A stretch of 64,000 bases of DNA from Laspinema olomoucense D3b. Its GTDB lineage: Bacteria > Cyanobacteriota > Cyanobacteriia > Cyanobacteriales > Laspinemataceae. The notes beneath the pieces are model-generated. The model was not told the origin of the DNA. It was given only the letters and a program-made list of their open reading frames with translations, and did not search any database. This document shows positions 19,200-27,446 of this stretch, one piece after another. Position numbers and translations under genes: made by a program. Positions within the stretch are counted from its first letter, which is position 1, and each line of letters opens with the position of its first letter. The stretch is taken from positions 18,306-82,305 of the forward strand of contig NZ_JAMXFA010000032.1 in assembly GCF_025370785.1 (NCBI RefSeq). Direction: 5' to 3'.

Positions 19200-19613
19200 G
19201 AATTGCTATATTCCGTGTTACGATTAGCTCCATTTCGTTGCCCTGCGCTGAAACACTTTACCTCTTGGTTAGGCTTGTGCCTTGGAACTCGCATTACGGG
19301 AGGTAAGGCTAAAAGCTCCAAAACTCGCCATGTTGTCAATGGAGTTGCTGGGGCGTTACCCAGGGCTGCCCAAACCTTCAGGAGGAGCAATTTCACGTTA
19401 AGCGCTTTTTATTGACGGATGCGATCCCGTTTGGGTACACCTCAAGCTATTATTGCTACTGCTCACAAACTGGCACGCCTTTTCTATCACTTCTGGACAT
19501 TAGGGGCCTCTATGTAGATCCAGGCATAGATGCCTATGAACAGAAGTATTGAGAACGGGTGGTCAATAACCTCCCGAGAAAAGCTAACTCATGGGGCTTT
19601 TTTTGGTAGTTAA
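19200..19613 (+). pseudogene. IS110-family transposase remnant (C-terminal part)
   Basis: Frame fragments match the C-terminal half of IS110/IS1111-type transposases: LKHFTSWLGLCLGTRITGG, then SSKTRHVVN, then after a TGA at 19413-19415 RLGTPQAIIATAHKLARLFYH. After a frame change comes YVDPGIDAYEQKY, a second TGA, then ERVVNNL. Both stops sit where family members usually have Arg, consistent with CGA to TGA changes. The N-terminal DEDD catalytic half is absent. Inactive scar of an insertion. Confidence 0.75.
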
Positions 19614-19647
19614 ACCTACCTTTGTGAGTGTATTTCTTAAAAGTTCA

Positions 19648-19697
19648 AACCGACTAAAAGCCGGAACACAATAACTCTTTCAGTCGGTTAAAAACCG
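19648..19697. repeat. Inverted repeats around AACCGACT/AGTCGGTT
   Basis: AACCGACT at 19648-19655 pairs with AGTCGGTT at 19682-19689; the latter overlaps a second small hairpin CGGTTAAAAACCG. It lies just after the IS110 remnant and before the accessory cluster, so it may be a relic of an element end. Confidence 0.45.
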
Positions 19698-19833
19698 ACA
19701 TCTTGCACGATTCTCGCTCTGGTTTCTTCAAACCCTACGCTCCGGCGTCGGATTTATCCCCCTAGCTCCGTTTAGCAATCCTCGACCTGCGCGCGGGCGA
19801 TCGCCAATCAAAACTCCTATACATTGACATCAG

Positions 19834-21072
19834 ATGTTATATCAAATCAACCTCGAACAATTCACAAAAACCCATCTACGAGAACTCGAAATTTTATTGA
19901 CTTGTGCCAGTTCCCAGCCCGAGTCGGAGAAAATAGACTTGCTGAAATCTCTGTTACAAAACCCCATAAACTGGCAGATTCTCCTAAAACTGGCAAATCG
20001 CCATCGCGTCATGCCTCTGGTTTATACCAGTTTGAGCCCTCTAAGCGAGTCCATCCCACCCGCAGCTTTCAAACAGTTAACCCTCGATTTTCGCTTAAAT
20101 AGCCGACACAATTTATTATTAAGTGGAGAGTTGTTAAAACTGTTGTTATTGTTGGAGAAAGAAGGAATTAAAAGCCTTCCTTTTAAGGGAGCGACCCTGG
20201 CCGCATTAGCCTATGGAAACTGTTCCCTGCGTCAGTTTAGCGATTTAGATATTTTGATTCGCGAAAAAGACATTGAAAAAGCCAAAGCGGTATTGTTGTC
20301 CCAGGGATACCGAATGAAAATCGAACGGATTCAACTCACCTCAGAACAAGAAGAGACTTTTTTGCGATCGCGGGATATTTATCATTTCGTTCGCGAAGCC
20401 GCCTATCCCTTCGTGCATCCCCAAAGCCATTTAGTCATCGAACTGCATTGGGCAATCATGCCTAAATATTTTAGTTTTTGTCTTGAAACAGAAGACTTTT
20501 GGGAGACTCTGGAATCCGTGAGCATTTCCGGACAAGAAGTGCCCACCCTTTCCCCCGAAAGAACCCTCTTCGCCCTGATTGGACATGGCACCAAAGACTG
20601 TTGGAGGCAACTCTCAAGAATTGCCGACATTGCCTACCTGATTCGCAACCATCCTCAGCTAAACTGGGACCAAATTCTCCAGCAAGCTCAGCACCACAGA
20701 GTCCAGCGAATGCTAGGGCTGGGGTTAAGTTTGGCCTCCGAACTATTGGGAATCGATTTACCCGAAAACATTCAGCAGCAACTGTCGCGCGACCCCAGCT
20801 TGAAGACTCTCCTTCCTGGGGTTTATCAACAATTGTTCGAGCCTCCAGTCAGTTCCATTTCCGATGGGACCCAAACCCGATTTCATCTGCAAGTCAGAGA
20901 ACATATCGGCGATCGGCTCAATTATTTTTTCCAAGTGGCAACTACTCCAACTACCTCAGACTGGTTGATGCTGCCTTTATCGGAATTTCCCCAGCTTCCC
21001 TATTACTTTCTGCGCCCTTACCGACTGGTTCGCGAACAAATTGTGAAAGCATTGGAAAAACACAGAAATTAA
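19834..21072 (+). CDS. Nucleotidyltransferase-fold protein (NTP_transf_5 type)
   Basis: 412 residues of the 'uncharacterised nucleotidyltransferase' family (PF14907-like). Key elements: RHRVMPLVYTSL in the N-terminal helical part, then LPFKGATLAALAYGN followed by RQFSDLDILIREKD, where GATL and the DxD pair (SDLDIL) form the predicted NTP/metal site, and later LVIELHWAI. Such proteins occur in RiPP (lasso-like) and exopolysaccharide clusters; their substrate is unknown. It starts at ATG 19834 and opens the accessory cluster; a hairpin and a promoter-like TTGACA lie between it and the PqqD gene. A second, shorter relative closes the cluster at 26086. Confidence 0.82.
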   Translation: MLYQINLEQFTKTHLRELEILLTCASSQPESEKIDLLKSLLQNPINWQILLKLANRHRVMPLVYTSLSPLSESIPPAAFKQLTLDFRLNSRHNLLLSGELLKLLLLLEKEGIKSLPFKGATLAALAYGNCSLRQFSDLDILIREKDIEKAKAVLLSQGYRMKIERIQLTSEQEETFLRSRDIYHFVREAAYPFVHPQSHLVIELHWAIMPKYFSFCLETEDFWETLESVSISGQEVPTLSPERTLFALIGHGTKDCWRQLSRIADIAYLIRNHPQLNWDQILQQAQHHRVQRMLGLGLSLASELLGIDLPENIQQQLSRDPSLKTLLPGVYQQLFEPPVSSISDGTQTRFHLQVREHIGDRLNYFFQVATTPTTSDWLMLPLSEFPQLPYYFLRPYRLVREQIVKALEKHRN

Positions 21073-21098
21073 TCCACGGCCTTACTCCAGGAAGTCCA

Positions 21099-21129
21099 GA
21101 CGGATTCTACCCCCTGAAAGGAGTCCGTC
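21099..21129 (+). terminator. Hairpin after the first nucleotidyltransferase gene
   Basis: GACGGATTC (21099-21107) pairs with GAGTCCGTC (21121-21129), one wobble, loop of 13. No strong T-run follows, so it could be a weak terminator or RNA-stability hairpin. Confidence 0.35.
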
Positions 21130-21211
21130 CCTCGCTTCTAAGCTAGAAAAATTTTAAAGTTAAAGTTTAATAAAACTTTATCAAATCAACATTTTTAAAC
21201 GAGCCAATCTC

Positions 21212-21240
21212 TTGACAAGAGGAAAACCCCCGGTTAAGCT
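21212..21240 (+). promoter_or_regulatory. Candidate promoter for the PqqD-led operon
   Basis: Perfect TTGACA at 21212-21217; the -10 at the right distance (TAAGCT, 21235-21240) is weak. It lies 94 bases before the PqqD-like start. Confidence 0.35.
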
Positions 21241-21333
21241 AAATTTAGCCTTTTACAAGTCCAAGAAACACCCCTATTTCCTACGTCCCCCAAATCCGGG
21301 CGGTCCTTCTATCACTTTGAAATCAAACAAGCC

Positions 21334-21786
21334 ATGAAAATAACGCAAAAATATAGAGTCAATAGCCCCAAAGTGGTTCACGAAACCATTGAAGGAGAAG
21401 TGGTAGTGGTCAACTTAGACAAAGGAGACTACTATAGTTTTATGGCAACGGGAGCCGAAATTTGGGAAGGTTTACTGCAAGGAAAACCCACCGAACGCGT
21501 TTTCCAAGAAATTCTAGAGCGCTACGAAGGAGAACCTAGTCAAATTGAGACTTCCATCCAGGATTTTTTAGCTAAACTAGAGCATGAAGAACTGATTGTC
21601 CCAGACGCTCGGGGCGCTTTATCGTCAGAAACTATTTCCAATGCTATTGCCGAAAATTTATCCTCAATGCAAAAGCAGCCCTTTGAAATTCCCACTCTAC
21701 AAAAATATACCGATATGGAGGAATTGCTGGCATTAGATCCCATCCATGAAGTTGATGACATGGGATGGCCCAACGTCAAACAGTAA
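21334..21786 (+). CDS. PqqD-family peptide-chaperone-like protein with conserved C-terminal tail
   Basis: Residues 1-90 form a PqqD-type winged-helix fold: KVVHETIEGEVVVVNLDKGDYYSF, then GAEIWEGLLQGKPTERVFQEILERYEG and FLAKLEHEELIV. PqqD-like domains bind leader peptides and hand them to modifying enzymes (family knowledge). At 150 residues it is longer than plain PqqD (about 90). The extra tail ends LDPIHEVDDMGWPNVKQ, acidic and with a Gly-Trp-Pro, and could be a docking or substrate segment. The frame of the kinase-like gene begins within or just after this gene. A target peptide is not visible nearby. The ATG at 21334 has little Shine-Dalgarno character. Confidence 0.8.
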   Translation: MKITQKYRVNSPKVVHETIEGEVVVVNLDKGDYYSFMATGAEIWEGLLQGKPTERVFQEILERYEGEPSQIETSIQDFLAKLEHEELIVPDARGALSSETISNAIAENLSSMQKQPFEIPTLQKYTDMEELLALDPIHEVDDMGWPNVKQ

Positions 21787-21865
21787 GCGTAGAACTGTGA
21801 AAACCCGGGGTTTAAAAAGAGATTTAAACCCCAATCCAAAAAATAAAAAGCAGCAAAAGAAAGCG

Positions 21866-22963
21866 ATGGTAATCCCGAAAAAAATAGAGTTAGAAGCTGC
21901 AACATCGAATACGGACCCACAAGCGCCTATAGATTTTTTCAATGCTGTTGGCGAGAAATATAAAACAGCCGAAGTAGCGTCCGAGGGATCTGTAGAACGA
22001 TTTTATAACCTAGCGGGACATAAAATCCGCTTGTGTTTTGCGGGTTCCGCTTTAATTCCCTATTTGACGCCAGCATTATCCCATTTAGAAATAGAAGCGG
22101 TTGCCAATCCAGAACTCACCGTGTGTTTGTGGGATAGCGAATCTACGCACACCGCTATGCTACCACCACCGTGGTCAAAAGATTGCTACCATCCCAAACG
22201 CGGCGAAATTATCGGATACAATACCGATCGCATTCATACGAGCTTTCAATGGGGTTCTTATGCCTTAAGCTTACTCGATCGCGATCGCAACTTAGGGATT
22301 TATTGGATATCTACCGTCAAACAAATTCCCTATTGGGAAACGGGTGCTCCCCTGCGAACCATTTTTAACGTTTGGTTGAATCAACGAGAGGTGCAACTGG
22401 TTCATGCCGGTGCCGTAGGACTTCCCGAAGGCGGCGTTTTGCTTGCTGGAAAAGGCGGATCGGGAAAATCTACCTCTGCCTTAGCTTGTTTAAATTCTAA
22501 CTTGTTTTATGCCAGCGACGATTATTGTTTAATTTCTCCAACACCGACTCCTACCGTATTTAGTCTTTACAATACCGGCAAAAAAAATGCTGATGATGTG
22601 GAACGGTTGCCGTTTTTAGCCTCTGCCATTCGCAATCGCGATCGCCTCGATACAGAAAAAGCGCTTTACTTTATTCATCAAACCTTTCCCGAGAAAATTC
22701 TCAACCATTTCCCCATCAAAGCCATTTTGATTCCTCGAATTGCCGGAACAAAAGACACTACATTAGAACCCACTTCATCCACCAGTGCCTTAACCGCACT
22801 CGCTCCCAGCACGATGATTCAATTACCCGGTACCGGCAAAGAAGCCTGTCAAATGATGAAAACCGTGGCCGATCGCGTCCCCTGTTACGAATTGCGAGTC
22901 GGTACCGAAATCGAGCAAATTCCCCAAACTATCTTCCAACTTCTCAGCCAAGGAATACATTAA
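21866..22963 (+). CDS. HPr-kinase-like P-loop protein
   Basis: Contains the HPr kinase/phosphorylase C-terminal-type core: VQLVHAGAVGLPEGGVLLAGKGGSGKST (P-loop near residue 195), then YASDDYCLI, the acidic pair expected after the P-loop. Such stand-alone HPr-kinase relatives accompany PqqD-like proteins in RiPP and exosortase-type clusters; in lasso clusters they phosphorylate or otherwise tailor the precursor (family knowledge). The N-terminal 190 residues hold a beta-rich region without known motifs. The start is uncertain: ATG 21866 (365 residues) is chosen, while GTG 21797, 10 bases after the PqqD stop, would add 23 lysine-rich residues. No PTS HPr protein is seen nearby. Confidence 0.78.
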   Translation: MVIPKKIELEAATSNTDPQAPIDFFNAVGEKYKTAEVASEGSVERFYNLAGHKIRLCFAGSALIPYLTPALSHLEIEAVANPELTVCLWDSESTHTAMLPPPWSKDCYHPKRGEIIGYNTDRIHTSFQWGSYALSLLDRDRNLGIYWISTVKQIPYWETGAPLRTIFNVWLNQREVQLVHAGAVGLPEGGVLLAGKGGSGKSTSALACLNSNLFYASDDYCLISPTPTPTVFSLYNTGKKNADDVERLPFLASAIRNRDRLDTEKALYFIHQTFPEKILNHFPIKAILIPRIAGTKDTTLEPTSSTSALTALAPSTMIQLPGTGKEACQMMKTVADRVPCYELRVGTEIEQIPQTIFQLLSQGIH

Positions 22964-22968
22964 AGGTG

Positions 22969-23730
22969 ATGGAAAAATTACCCTTGATTAGCGTTATTAT
23001 TCCCGCCTACAATGCAGAAACTTATCTATCTGATGCGATTGAAAGTGTCTTCGTTCAAGATTATCATTCCCTAGAAATTCTAGTGGTTGATGACGGCTCC
23101 AGCGATCGCACTGCTGAAATTGCCAAGGAGTATGGCGATCGCATTCGCTACATTTATCAAAACAATGCGGGACCTGCTGCGGCTCGCAATGCAGGCATCA
23201 AACTGGCAAAAGGCGAGATTCTTGGGTTTTTAGATGCGGACGATTTATGGTCGGAAAATTGTGTAATCGAGTTAGTCAATGCGTTCCTCGAAAATCCGTC
23301 TATTCAAATCGCGCAAGGCTTGATTCAAGAACTGCAACTTTTTGACTCTAAATTTGAAAAAACGACGCCAGCCTATCACTATATTAATCTGGGAAGTGCA
23401 CTTTATCGCCGAGGCGTTTTCGATAAACTCGGTGGCTTTGATGAAACCATGCGCTATGGCGAAGATGTGGATTTATTCTTGCGAGCTTGGGAAAACAATA
23501 TTCCTAAAAAACTGATAAAAACTGTCAGTTTGTTTTATCGCAAACATCAAGAAAATATGACAGGCGGTAAAGAATTAGTAGAATTGGGGTTTTTGCGAAT
23601 TTATAAAAAGCATATTGAGCGCAAACGGCAACGCCAAGACACTTTTGCGAGTTTACCCAAGGAGTTACCTTCCCTGTCGGAATATTTGGGAGTGCATCCC
23701 AGTCATCCTCGCTTTCAGTCGTTTAATTAA
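22969..23730 (+). CDS. Glycosyltransferase family 2 (first of three)
   Basis: GT-A fold inverting glycosyltransferase: LISVIIPAYNAETYLSDAIES, EILVVDDGSSDRT, GPAAARNAGIKLAKGEILGFLDADDLW (donor-binding DxD-like), then GGFDETMRYGEDVDLFLR, the catalytic-loop ED region. 253 residues, no membrane segment. The start is ATG 22969; an overlapping GTG at 22966 adds one residue. Only 5 bases separate it from the HPr-kinase-like gene, so it is surely in the same transcript. The sugar and acceptor are unknown. Confidence 0.87.
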   Translation: MEKLPLISVIIPAYNAETYLSDAIESVFVQDYHSLEILVVDDGSSDRTAEIAKEYGDRIRYIYQNNAGPAAARNAGIKLAKGEILGFLDADDLWSENCVIELVNAFLENPSIQIAQGLIQELQLFDSKFEKTTPAYHYINLGSALYRRGVFDKLGGFDETMRYGEDVDLFLRAWENNIPKKLIKTVSLFYRKHQENMTGGKELVELGFLRIYKKHIERKRQRQDTFASLPKELPSLSEYLGVHPSHPRFQSFN

Positions 23731-23732
23731 AT

Positions 23733-24440
23733 ATGAATCCAAACTGGCTTATGAATGCTCCAATGGTTAGTGCTATCATCGTGGTCAAAAATGGCGAACG
23801 ATATATCGCCAGAGCGATCGACAGTATCATGGCTCAAACCTTTAAAGATTATGAGATTATTGTGGTAGATGGTCACTCTAGCGATCGGACCTTAAACATT
23901 GCTCAATCCTATCCTCAAGTGCGTTGTGTTCAACAGAAGAAACCGGGAATTGCCGAAGCTTATAACTTGGGAATTGAAAGCGCACGAGGAGAGTTTATTG
24001 CTTTTCTTTCTCATGATGATGTTTGGACTTCCAACAAATTAAGCACTCAGATTAACTATCTGCTTGAACATCCAGAAATCCAATATAGCGTTGCCAAAGT
24101 CAAGTTTATTTTAGAGGAAGGTCATTCGATTCCACCTGGGTTTAAACCAGAACTGTTTGAAGGCGATCGCATTGCTTATATCATGGAAACCTTAGTCGCT
24201 CGCAAATCTCTATTCGATTCCGTGGGGAAATTTAATTCTAATTTTACCATTGCTAATGATGTAGACTGGTTTTCACGAGTCAAAGATCTGAATATTTCGG
24301 TGATAGCAATCCCGGAAGTGTTTCTTCATAAATATATTCACGATACCAATCTCTCCAACCAAGCTCAGGTCAACAATCAAGATTTATTAAAACTGCTGAG
24401 ACAATCGATAGAGCGAAAAAAGCAAAAAGCTGAAGGATAG
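23733..24440 (+). CDS. Glycosyltransferase family 2 (second of three)
   Basis: GT2 features: MVSAIIVVKNGERYIARAIDS, EIIVVDGHSSDRT, GIAEAYNLGIESARGEFIAFL, then SHDDVW in place of DADDxW, and a final NDVDWFSR acidic motif. 235 residues. The start of the fold with KNGERY and VDGHSSD resembles the WaaE/WcaA-like branch, different from its two neighbours, so the three are not recent copies and may add three different sugars. It begins 2 bases after the previous stop. Confidence 0.86.
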   Translation: MNPNWLMNAPMVSAIIVVKNGERYIARAIDSIMAQTFKDYEIIVVDGHSSDRTLNIAQSYPQVRCVQQKKPGIAEAYNLGIESARGEFIAFLSHDDVWTSNKLSTQINYLLEHPEIQYSVAKVKFILEEGHSIPPGFKPELFEGDRIAYIMETLVARKSLFDSVGKFNSNFTIANDVDWFSRVKDLNISVIAIPEVFLHKYIHDTNLSNQAQVNNQDLLKLLRQSIERKKQKAEG

Positions 24441-24482
24441 AAAACTGCTGGAAGTGGAAGGCTCGATAATGAGGAGTTGGAA

Positions 24483-25181
24483 ATGAGGGAAAATCAACCG
24501 TTAGTCAGTGTGATCGTGCCAGTTTATAACTGCGATCGCTATTTAAAAGAAGCGATAGAAAGCATTTTGCGCCAAACTCATACTCCTTTTGAAATCCTGG
24601 CAATCGATGATGGTTCCACTGACAACAGTGCGGCGGTAGCGGGAGAATTTTCCGCATCTATTCAATACTACGCTCAACCCCATCAAGGAGCCGGAACCGC
24701 TCGCAATTATGGCACTCAACTCGCTAAAGGCAACTATTTAGCCTTTTTAGATGCTGATGATATTTGGGAAGAAAACAAGTTAAATCGTCAATTAGAAGCT
24801 TTTGCGAATAAACCCGAAGTGGATATCGTTTTCGGACAGATGAAAAACTTTCACAGTCCAGAATTGCCTGAAGACGTGAAACAGAAAGTTTACTGTCCCC
24901 CGGAATTAATAGCGGGATATCATCCGGGAACAATGATGATTAAGAAAGAGGCATTTGAGCGCGTGGGATTGTTTGATACTCATTGGAAATTAGGAGAATT
25001 TATTGACTGGTATTTAAAAGCAATGGAGGCGGGATTAAAAAGCGTGATGTTACCGGATCTAGTGCTAAGGCGCAGAATTCATCAAACGAATACGGGAATC
25101 CGCGATCGCGACTTCCGGAAAGATTACGTTCGCATTGTCAAAGCGTCTCTGGATCGGCGTCGCGGGAAAACTCAACCATGA
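24483..25181 (+). CDS. Glycosyltransferase family 2 (third of three)
   Basis: GT2 features: LVSVIVPVYNCDRYLKEAIES, EILAIDDGSTDNS, GAGTARNYGTQLAKGNYLAFLDADDIW, and late LGEFIDWYLKAMEAG. It is close in design to the first GT2 (22969). The ATG at 24483 is preferred because GAGGAG (24471-24476) sits six bases before it; an upstream TTG at 24477 would overlap that site. Its stop overlaps the start of the SDR gene by four bases (ATGA-type coupling), showing translational linkage. Confidence 0.87.
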   Translation: MRENQPLVSVIVPVYNCDRYLKEAIESILRQTHTPFEILAIDDGSTDNSAAVAGEFSASIQYYAQPHQGAGTARNYGTQLAKGNYLAFLDADDIWEENKLNRQLEAFANKPEVDIVFGQMKNFHSPELPEDVKQKVYCPPELIAGYHPGTMMIKKEAFERVGLFDTHWKLGEFIDWYLKAMEAGLKSVMLPDLVLRRRIHQTNTGIRDRDFRKDYVRIVKASLDRRRGKTQP

Positions 25182-26062
25182 AATTTAACTTGCAAAAGCG
25201 GTTAAAAGCTGGGGTAAAAGCCTTTGTCAATCCCAGCAAGTTGCAGACGGCCAAATTTCGCGAAGTGCCTCCCGAACCTAGCGTTATTATTAGCGATCGC
25301 CTGTTAAAGAATAAAAATGTCTTGATTACCGGAGCGGGATATAATATTGGCAGAAGTATTGCGCTGGAAATGGCGCAACAGGGAGCCAATATCTTTGCCA
25401 TCGAGCGCAGTCAAGAAAGAGCCGAACAATTACAGCATGAATTAAACCTTTATCCGATTCAGGTTAAATGCTTTATTTTCGATATTTCAGAACAGGAGAA
25501 AATTCTTAATCTGTGTAAGGAGTTAGAAGCTAGTCAGATTAATATCGATATTTTGGTAAATAATGTAGCCCTAAAAATCGATAAAATTGGACTAAAAAGT
25601 TTGAAGTTAGAGGATTGGCACAGCACTTTTAATATTAATGTATTTGAGCCGATGTTTTTAACCCAAGTGATCGCCAATAGAATGCGCGATCGGCAAACTC
25701 AGGGTTCTATTCTGTTTGTCACTTCCATACATCAGTGGGAAATTTCCCGATGGGTGAGCTATAGTGCCTCTAAAGCAGCATTAGGAGCGATCGTGCAAGA
25801 ACTTGCCGTAGATTTAGCACCCCATAACATTCGTGTCAACGGAATTGCGCCGGGGTGGATCGCGGAAAACGAAGACGGAACTGCTCTCCCTCACCCTTAC
25901 ACCGTACTTTATGAACACTCGATTCCCCCCCGTTACATTGGTAGAGCAGCCGTGTATTTAGCCTCGGATTATTTCTCAAAATTTACCACCGGAACCATCC
26001 TCAAAATTGATGCGGGATTATCATTATATAACTCTCGGGTTTATGAACATCCCCCCCATTAA
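25178..26062 (+). CDS. Short-chain dehydrogenase/reductase
   Basis: Rossmann-fold SDR with a long 45-residue lead: nucleotide motif LITGAGYNIGRSIA near residue 50, NNVA in place of NNAG, catalytic Ser (TSIHQWE) and YSASKAA, and the usual VDLAPHNIRVNGIAPGW. An NAD(P)-dependent oxidoreductase of the 'classical' group; the substrate may be a sugar nucleotide, a lipid or a modified peptide. It is coupled to the upstream GT2 by a 4-base overlap, so it belongs to the same pathway. The extended N-terminus (LQKRLKAGVKAFVNPSKLQ) is basic and amphipathic, which could tether it to a membrane or a partner. Confidence 0.87.
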   Translation: MKFNLQKRLKAGVKAFVNPSKLQTAKFREVPPEPSVIISDRLLKNKNVLITGAGYNIGRSIALEMAQQGANIFAIERSQERAEQLQHELNLYPIQVKCFIFDISEQEKILNLCKELEASQINIDILVNNVALKIDKIGLKSLKLEDWHSTFNINVFEPMFLTQVIANRMRDRQTQGSILFVTSIHQWEISRWVSYSASKAALGAIVQELAVDLAPHNIRVNGIAPGWIAENEDGTALPHPYTVLYEHSIPPRYIGRAAVYLASDYFSKFTTGTILKIDAGLSLYNSRVYEHPPH

Positions 26063-26085
26063 ACCCTCGCTCAGGAGTCTTTAAA

Positions 26086-27138
26086 ATGCAAGAACAAGAA
26101 CTGCTGGTTTGGGGTCAACCCACCTTAGCACAAAAACGATTGCTGCAAGCGGCGGTTGAAAAAAGTGAAAAGGCGATCGCCTACTGGCAAGAATGGAGCG
26201 AATTAGTCGATATTGAAACACTCGATTCTGAATCGTATCGGTTGCTGCCATTATTATACCGAAATTTATCACAATACGAGATTAGCGATCGCTCCTTGGT
26301 CAAACTCAAAGGCGTGTATCGACGAACGTGGTGTGAAAATCAGCTCATTTTCAAACATTTAACGGAAATCTTACAGCAGTTTAAATCTGCCAGCATTCCC
26401 AGTTTGTTGATAAAAGATGCAGCGTTATGTTTGCTGCATTATTCCGATATTGGCGAAAGAATGATTAATAACTTTGAGATATTAGTTGGTTCTCAAGATG
26501 CAGTCAAGGCGATGACCCTCCTGGCGAAAATGGGATGGAAATCTAAGAAACCCATAGGCGATCGCCTTTCTCCATCAGATTGCGTCATGGAATTTACAAA
26601 TCAAGCGAATTTGCAATTAATGTTGCGCTGGCATTTATTTTGGGATAACTTTTCCGAAACCCTGGAACGCAGTTTTTGGCATCGCGCTCAAGAAGTGTCA
26701 GTGGGTGACACTTTCACCCAAGTATTGCATCCGAGGGACCAATTATTTTACGTTTGCGTCGGTGGGGGGATCAGAAATCCAGTTTTCCCGTTAGTGCGAC
26801 TGGCAGATGCTCATCGAATCCTGGAATCCGATGCCGCTGAAATCGATGGAGATGAATTGTGCGATCGCGCCAACACCTTTCGGTTTTTGCTGCCTTTTCA
26901 AAACTTTATCAACGCATTTGAGGAGATTTTTCAAGTTCCTTTTATCAACTCCACCGTCTCCGCCAGCAAAACTTTACCCATTTCTGCATTTGAACAGCAA
27001 GAGTGGCATTGCTGGCACGCCAACTCTCGCTCTTTATTTAATCGATTGCAAAATAAATATTTTGTTTATCAAAGAAGATATGGAGCGCCGGAATATCAGG
27101 TCAATTGGGTAAAGTTTTTAACCACATTAAAGTCTTAA
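26086..27138 (+). CDS. Nucleotidyltransferase-fold protein (second NTP_transf_5 type)
   Basis: 350 residues, related in layout to the 19834 gene: N-terminal helices (WQEWSELVDIETLDSESYRLLPLLYRNL), then a core where the usual GATL/DLDIL pattern is altered to LLIKDAALCLLHYSD..MINNFEILVG. The DxD metal pair looks eroded (NNFEIL), so it may lack catalysis and act as a binding subunit. LQLMLRWHLFWDNF matches the later IELHW segment. ATG 26086 has CAGGAG at 26072-26077. Last gene of the cluster; a perfect hairpin follows at 27203. Confidence 0.72.
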   Translation: MQEQELLVWGQPTLAQKRLLQAAVEKSEKAIAYWQEWSELVDIETLDSESYRLLPLLYRNLSQYEISDRSLVKLKGVYRRTWCENQLIFKHLTEILQQFKSASIPSLLIKDAALCLLHYSDIGERMINNFEILVGSQDAVKAMTLLAKMGWKSKKPIGDRLSPSDCVMEFTNQANLQLMLRWHLFWDNFSETLERSFWHRAQEVSVGDTFTQVLHPRDQLFYVCVGGGIRNPVFPLVRLADAHRILESDAAEIDGDELCDRANTFRFLLPFQNFINAFEEIFQVPFINSTVSASKTLPISAFEQQEWHCWHANSRSLFNRLQNKYFVYQRRYGAPEYQVNWVKFLTTLKS

Positions 27139-27202
27139 CTTTTCAAATCCATCCTTGAAGAGGGGGTTAAATCCGAGGGAATGGTGGATCTGGAGTTTAG
27201 GA

Positions 27203-27227
27203 GTAGGGTGAGCAATGATCACCCTAC
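27203..27227. repeat. Perfect 9-bp hairpin after the accessory cluster
   Basis: GTAGGGTGA (27203-27211) pairs with TCACCCTAC (27219-27227), loop of 7. It resembles short dispersed palindromes common in cyanobacteria and could also stop the cluster transcript. The rest of 27139-27446 holds no gene; another AAACCGGGTTTCTGA palindrome fragment lies at about 27330-27343. Confidence 0.55.
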
Positions 27228-27446
27228 AATTGATTCAGGGGAAGGGTTTGGGCTATTTTATTTTTTGGAGTTCCCTAAATATCGATCCCCGGAGAGTCTG
27301 GGAACCGCTATAACTGGGTAAGGGACCAAAAACCGGGTTTCTGACGGAGTTTTGTACCGATTTTCCCCCGACTTGAACAAGGCGATCGCCTCTTTTGAGC
27401 AACAAACCGCTACAATACATTCAACCCCTGAAGTGGCACAGCTCAA

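Noticed and set aside
19053..19415. 120-codon plus-strand open frame
   Set aside because: Only its C-terminal half resembles a transposase (IS110 type) and it is cut by a TGA; the rest is non-family sequence with hairpins, so it is annotated as a remnant, not a gene.
21130..21333. Possible RiPP precursor ORF upstream of the PqqD-like gene
   Set aside because: No short frame with a start, a ribosome site and a leader-like composition was found in this AT-rich stretch.
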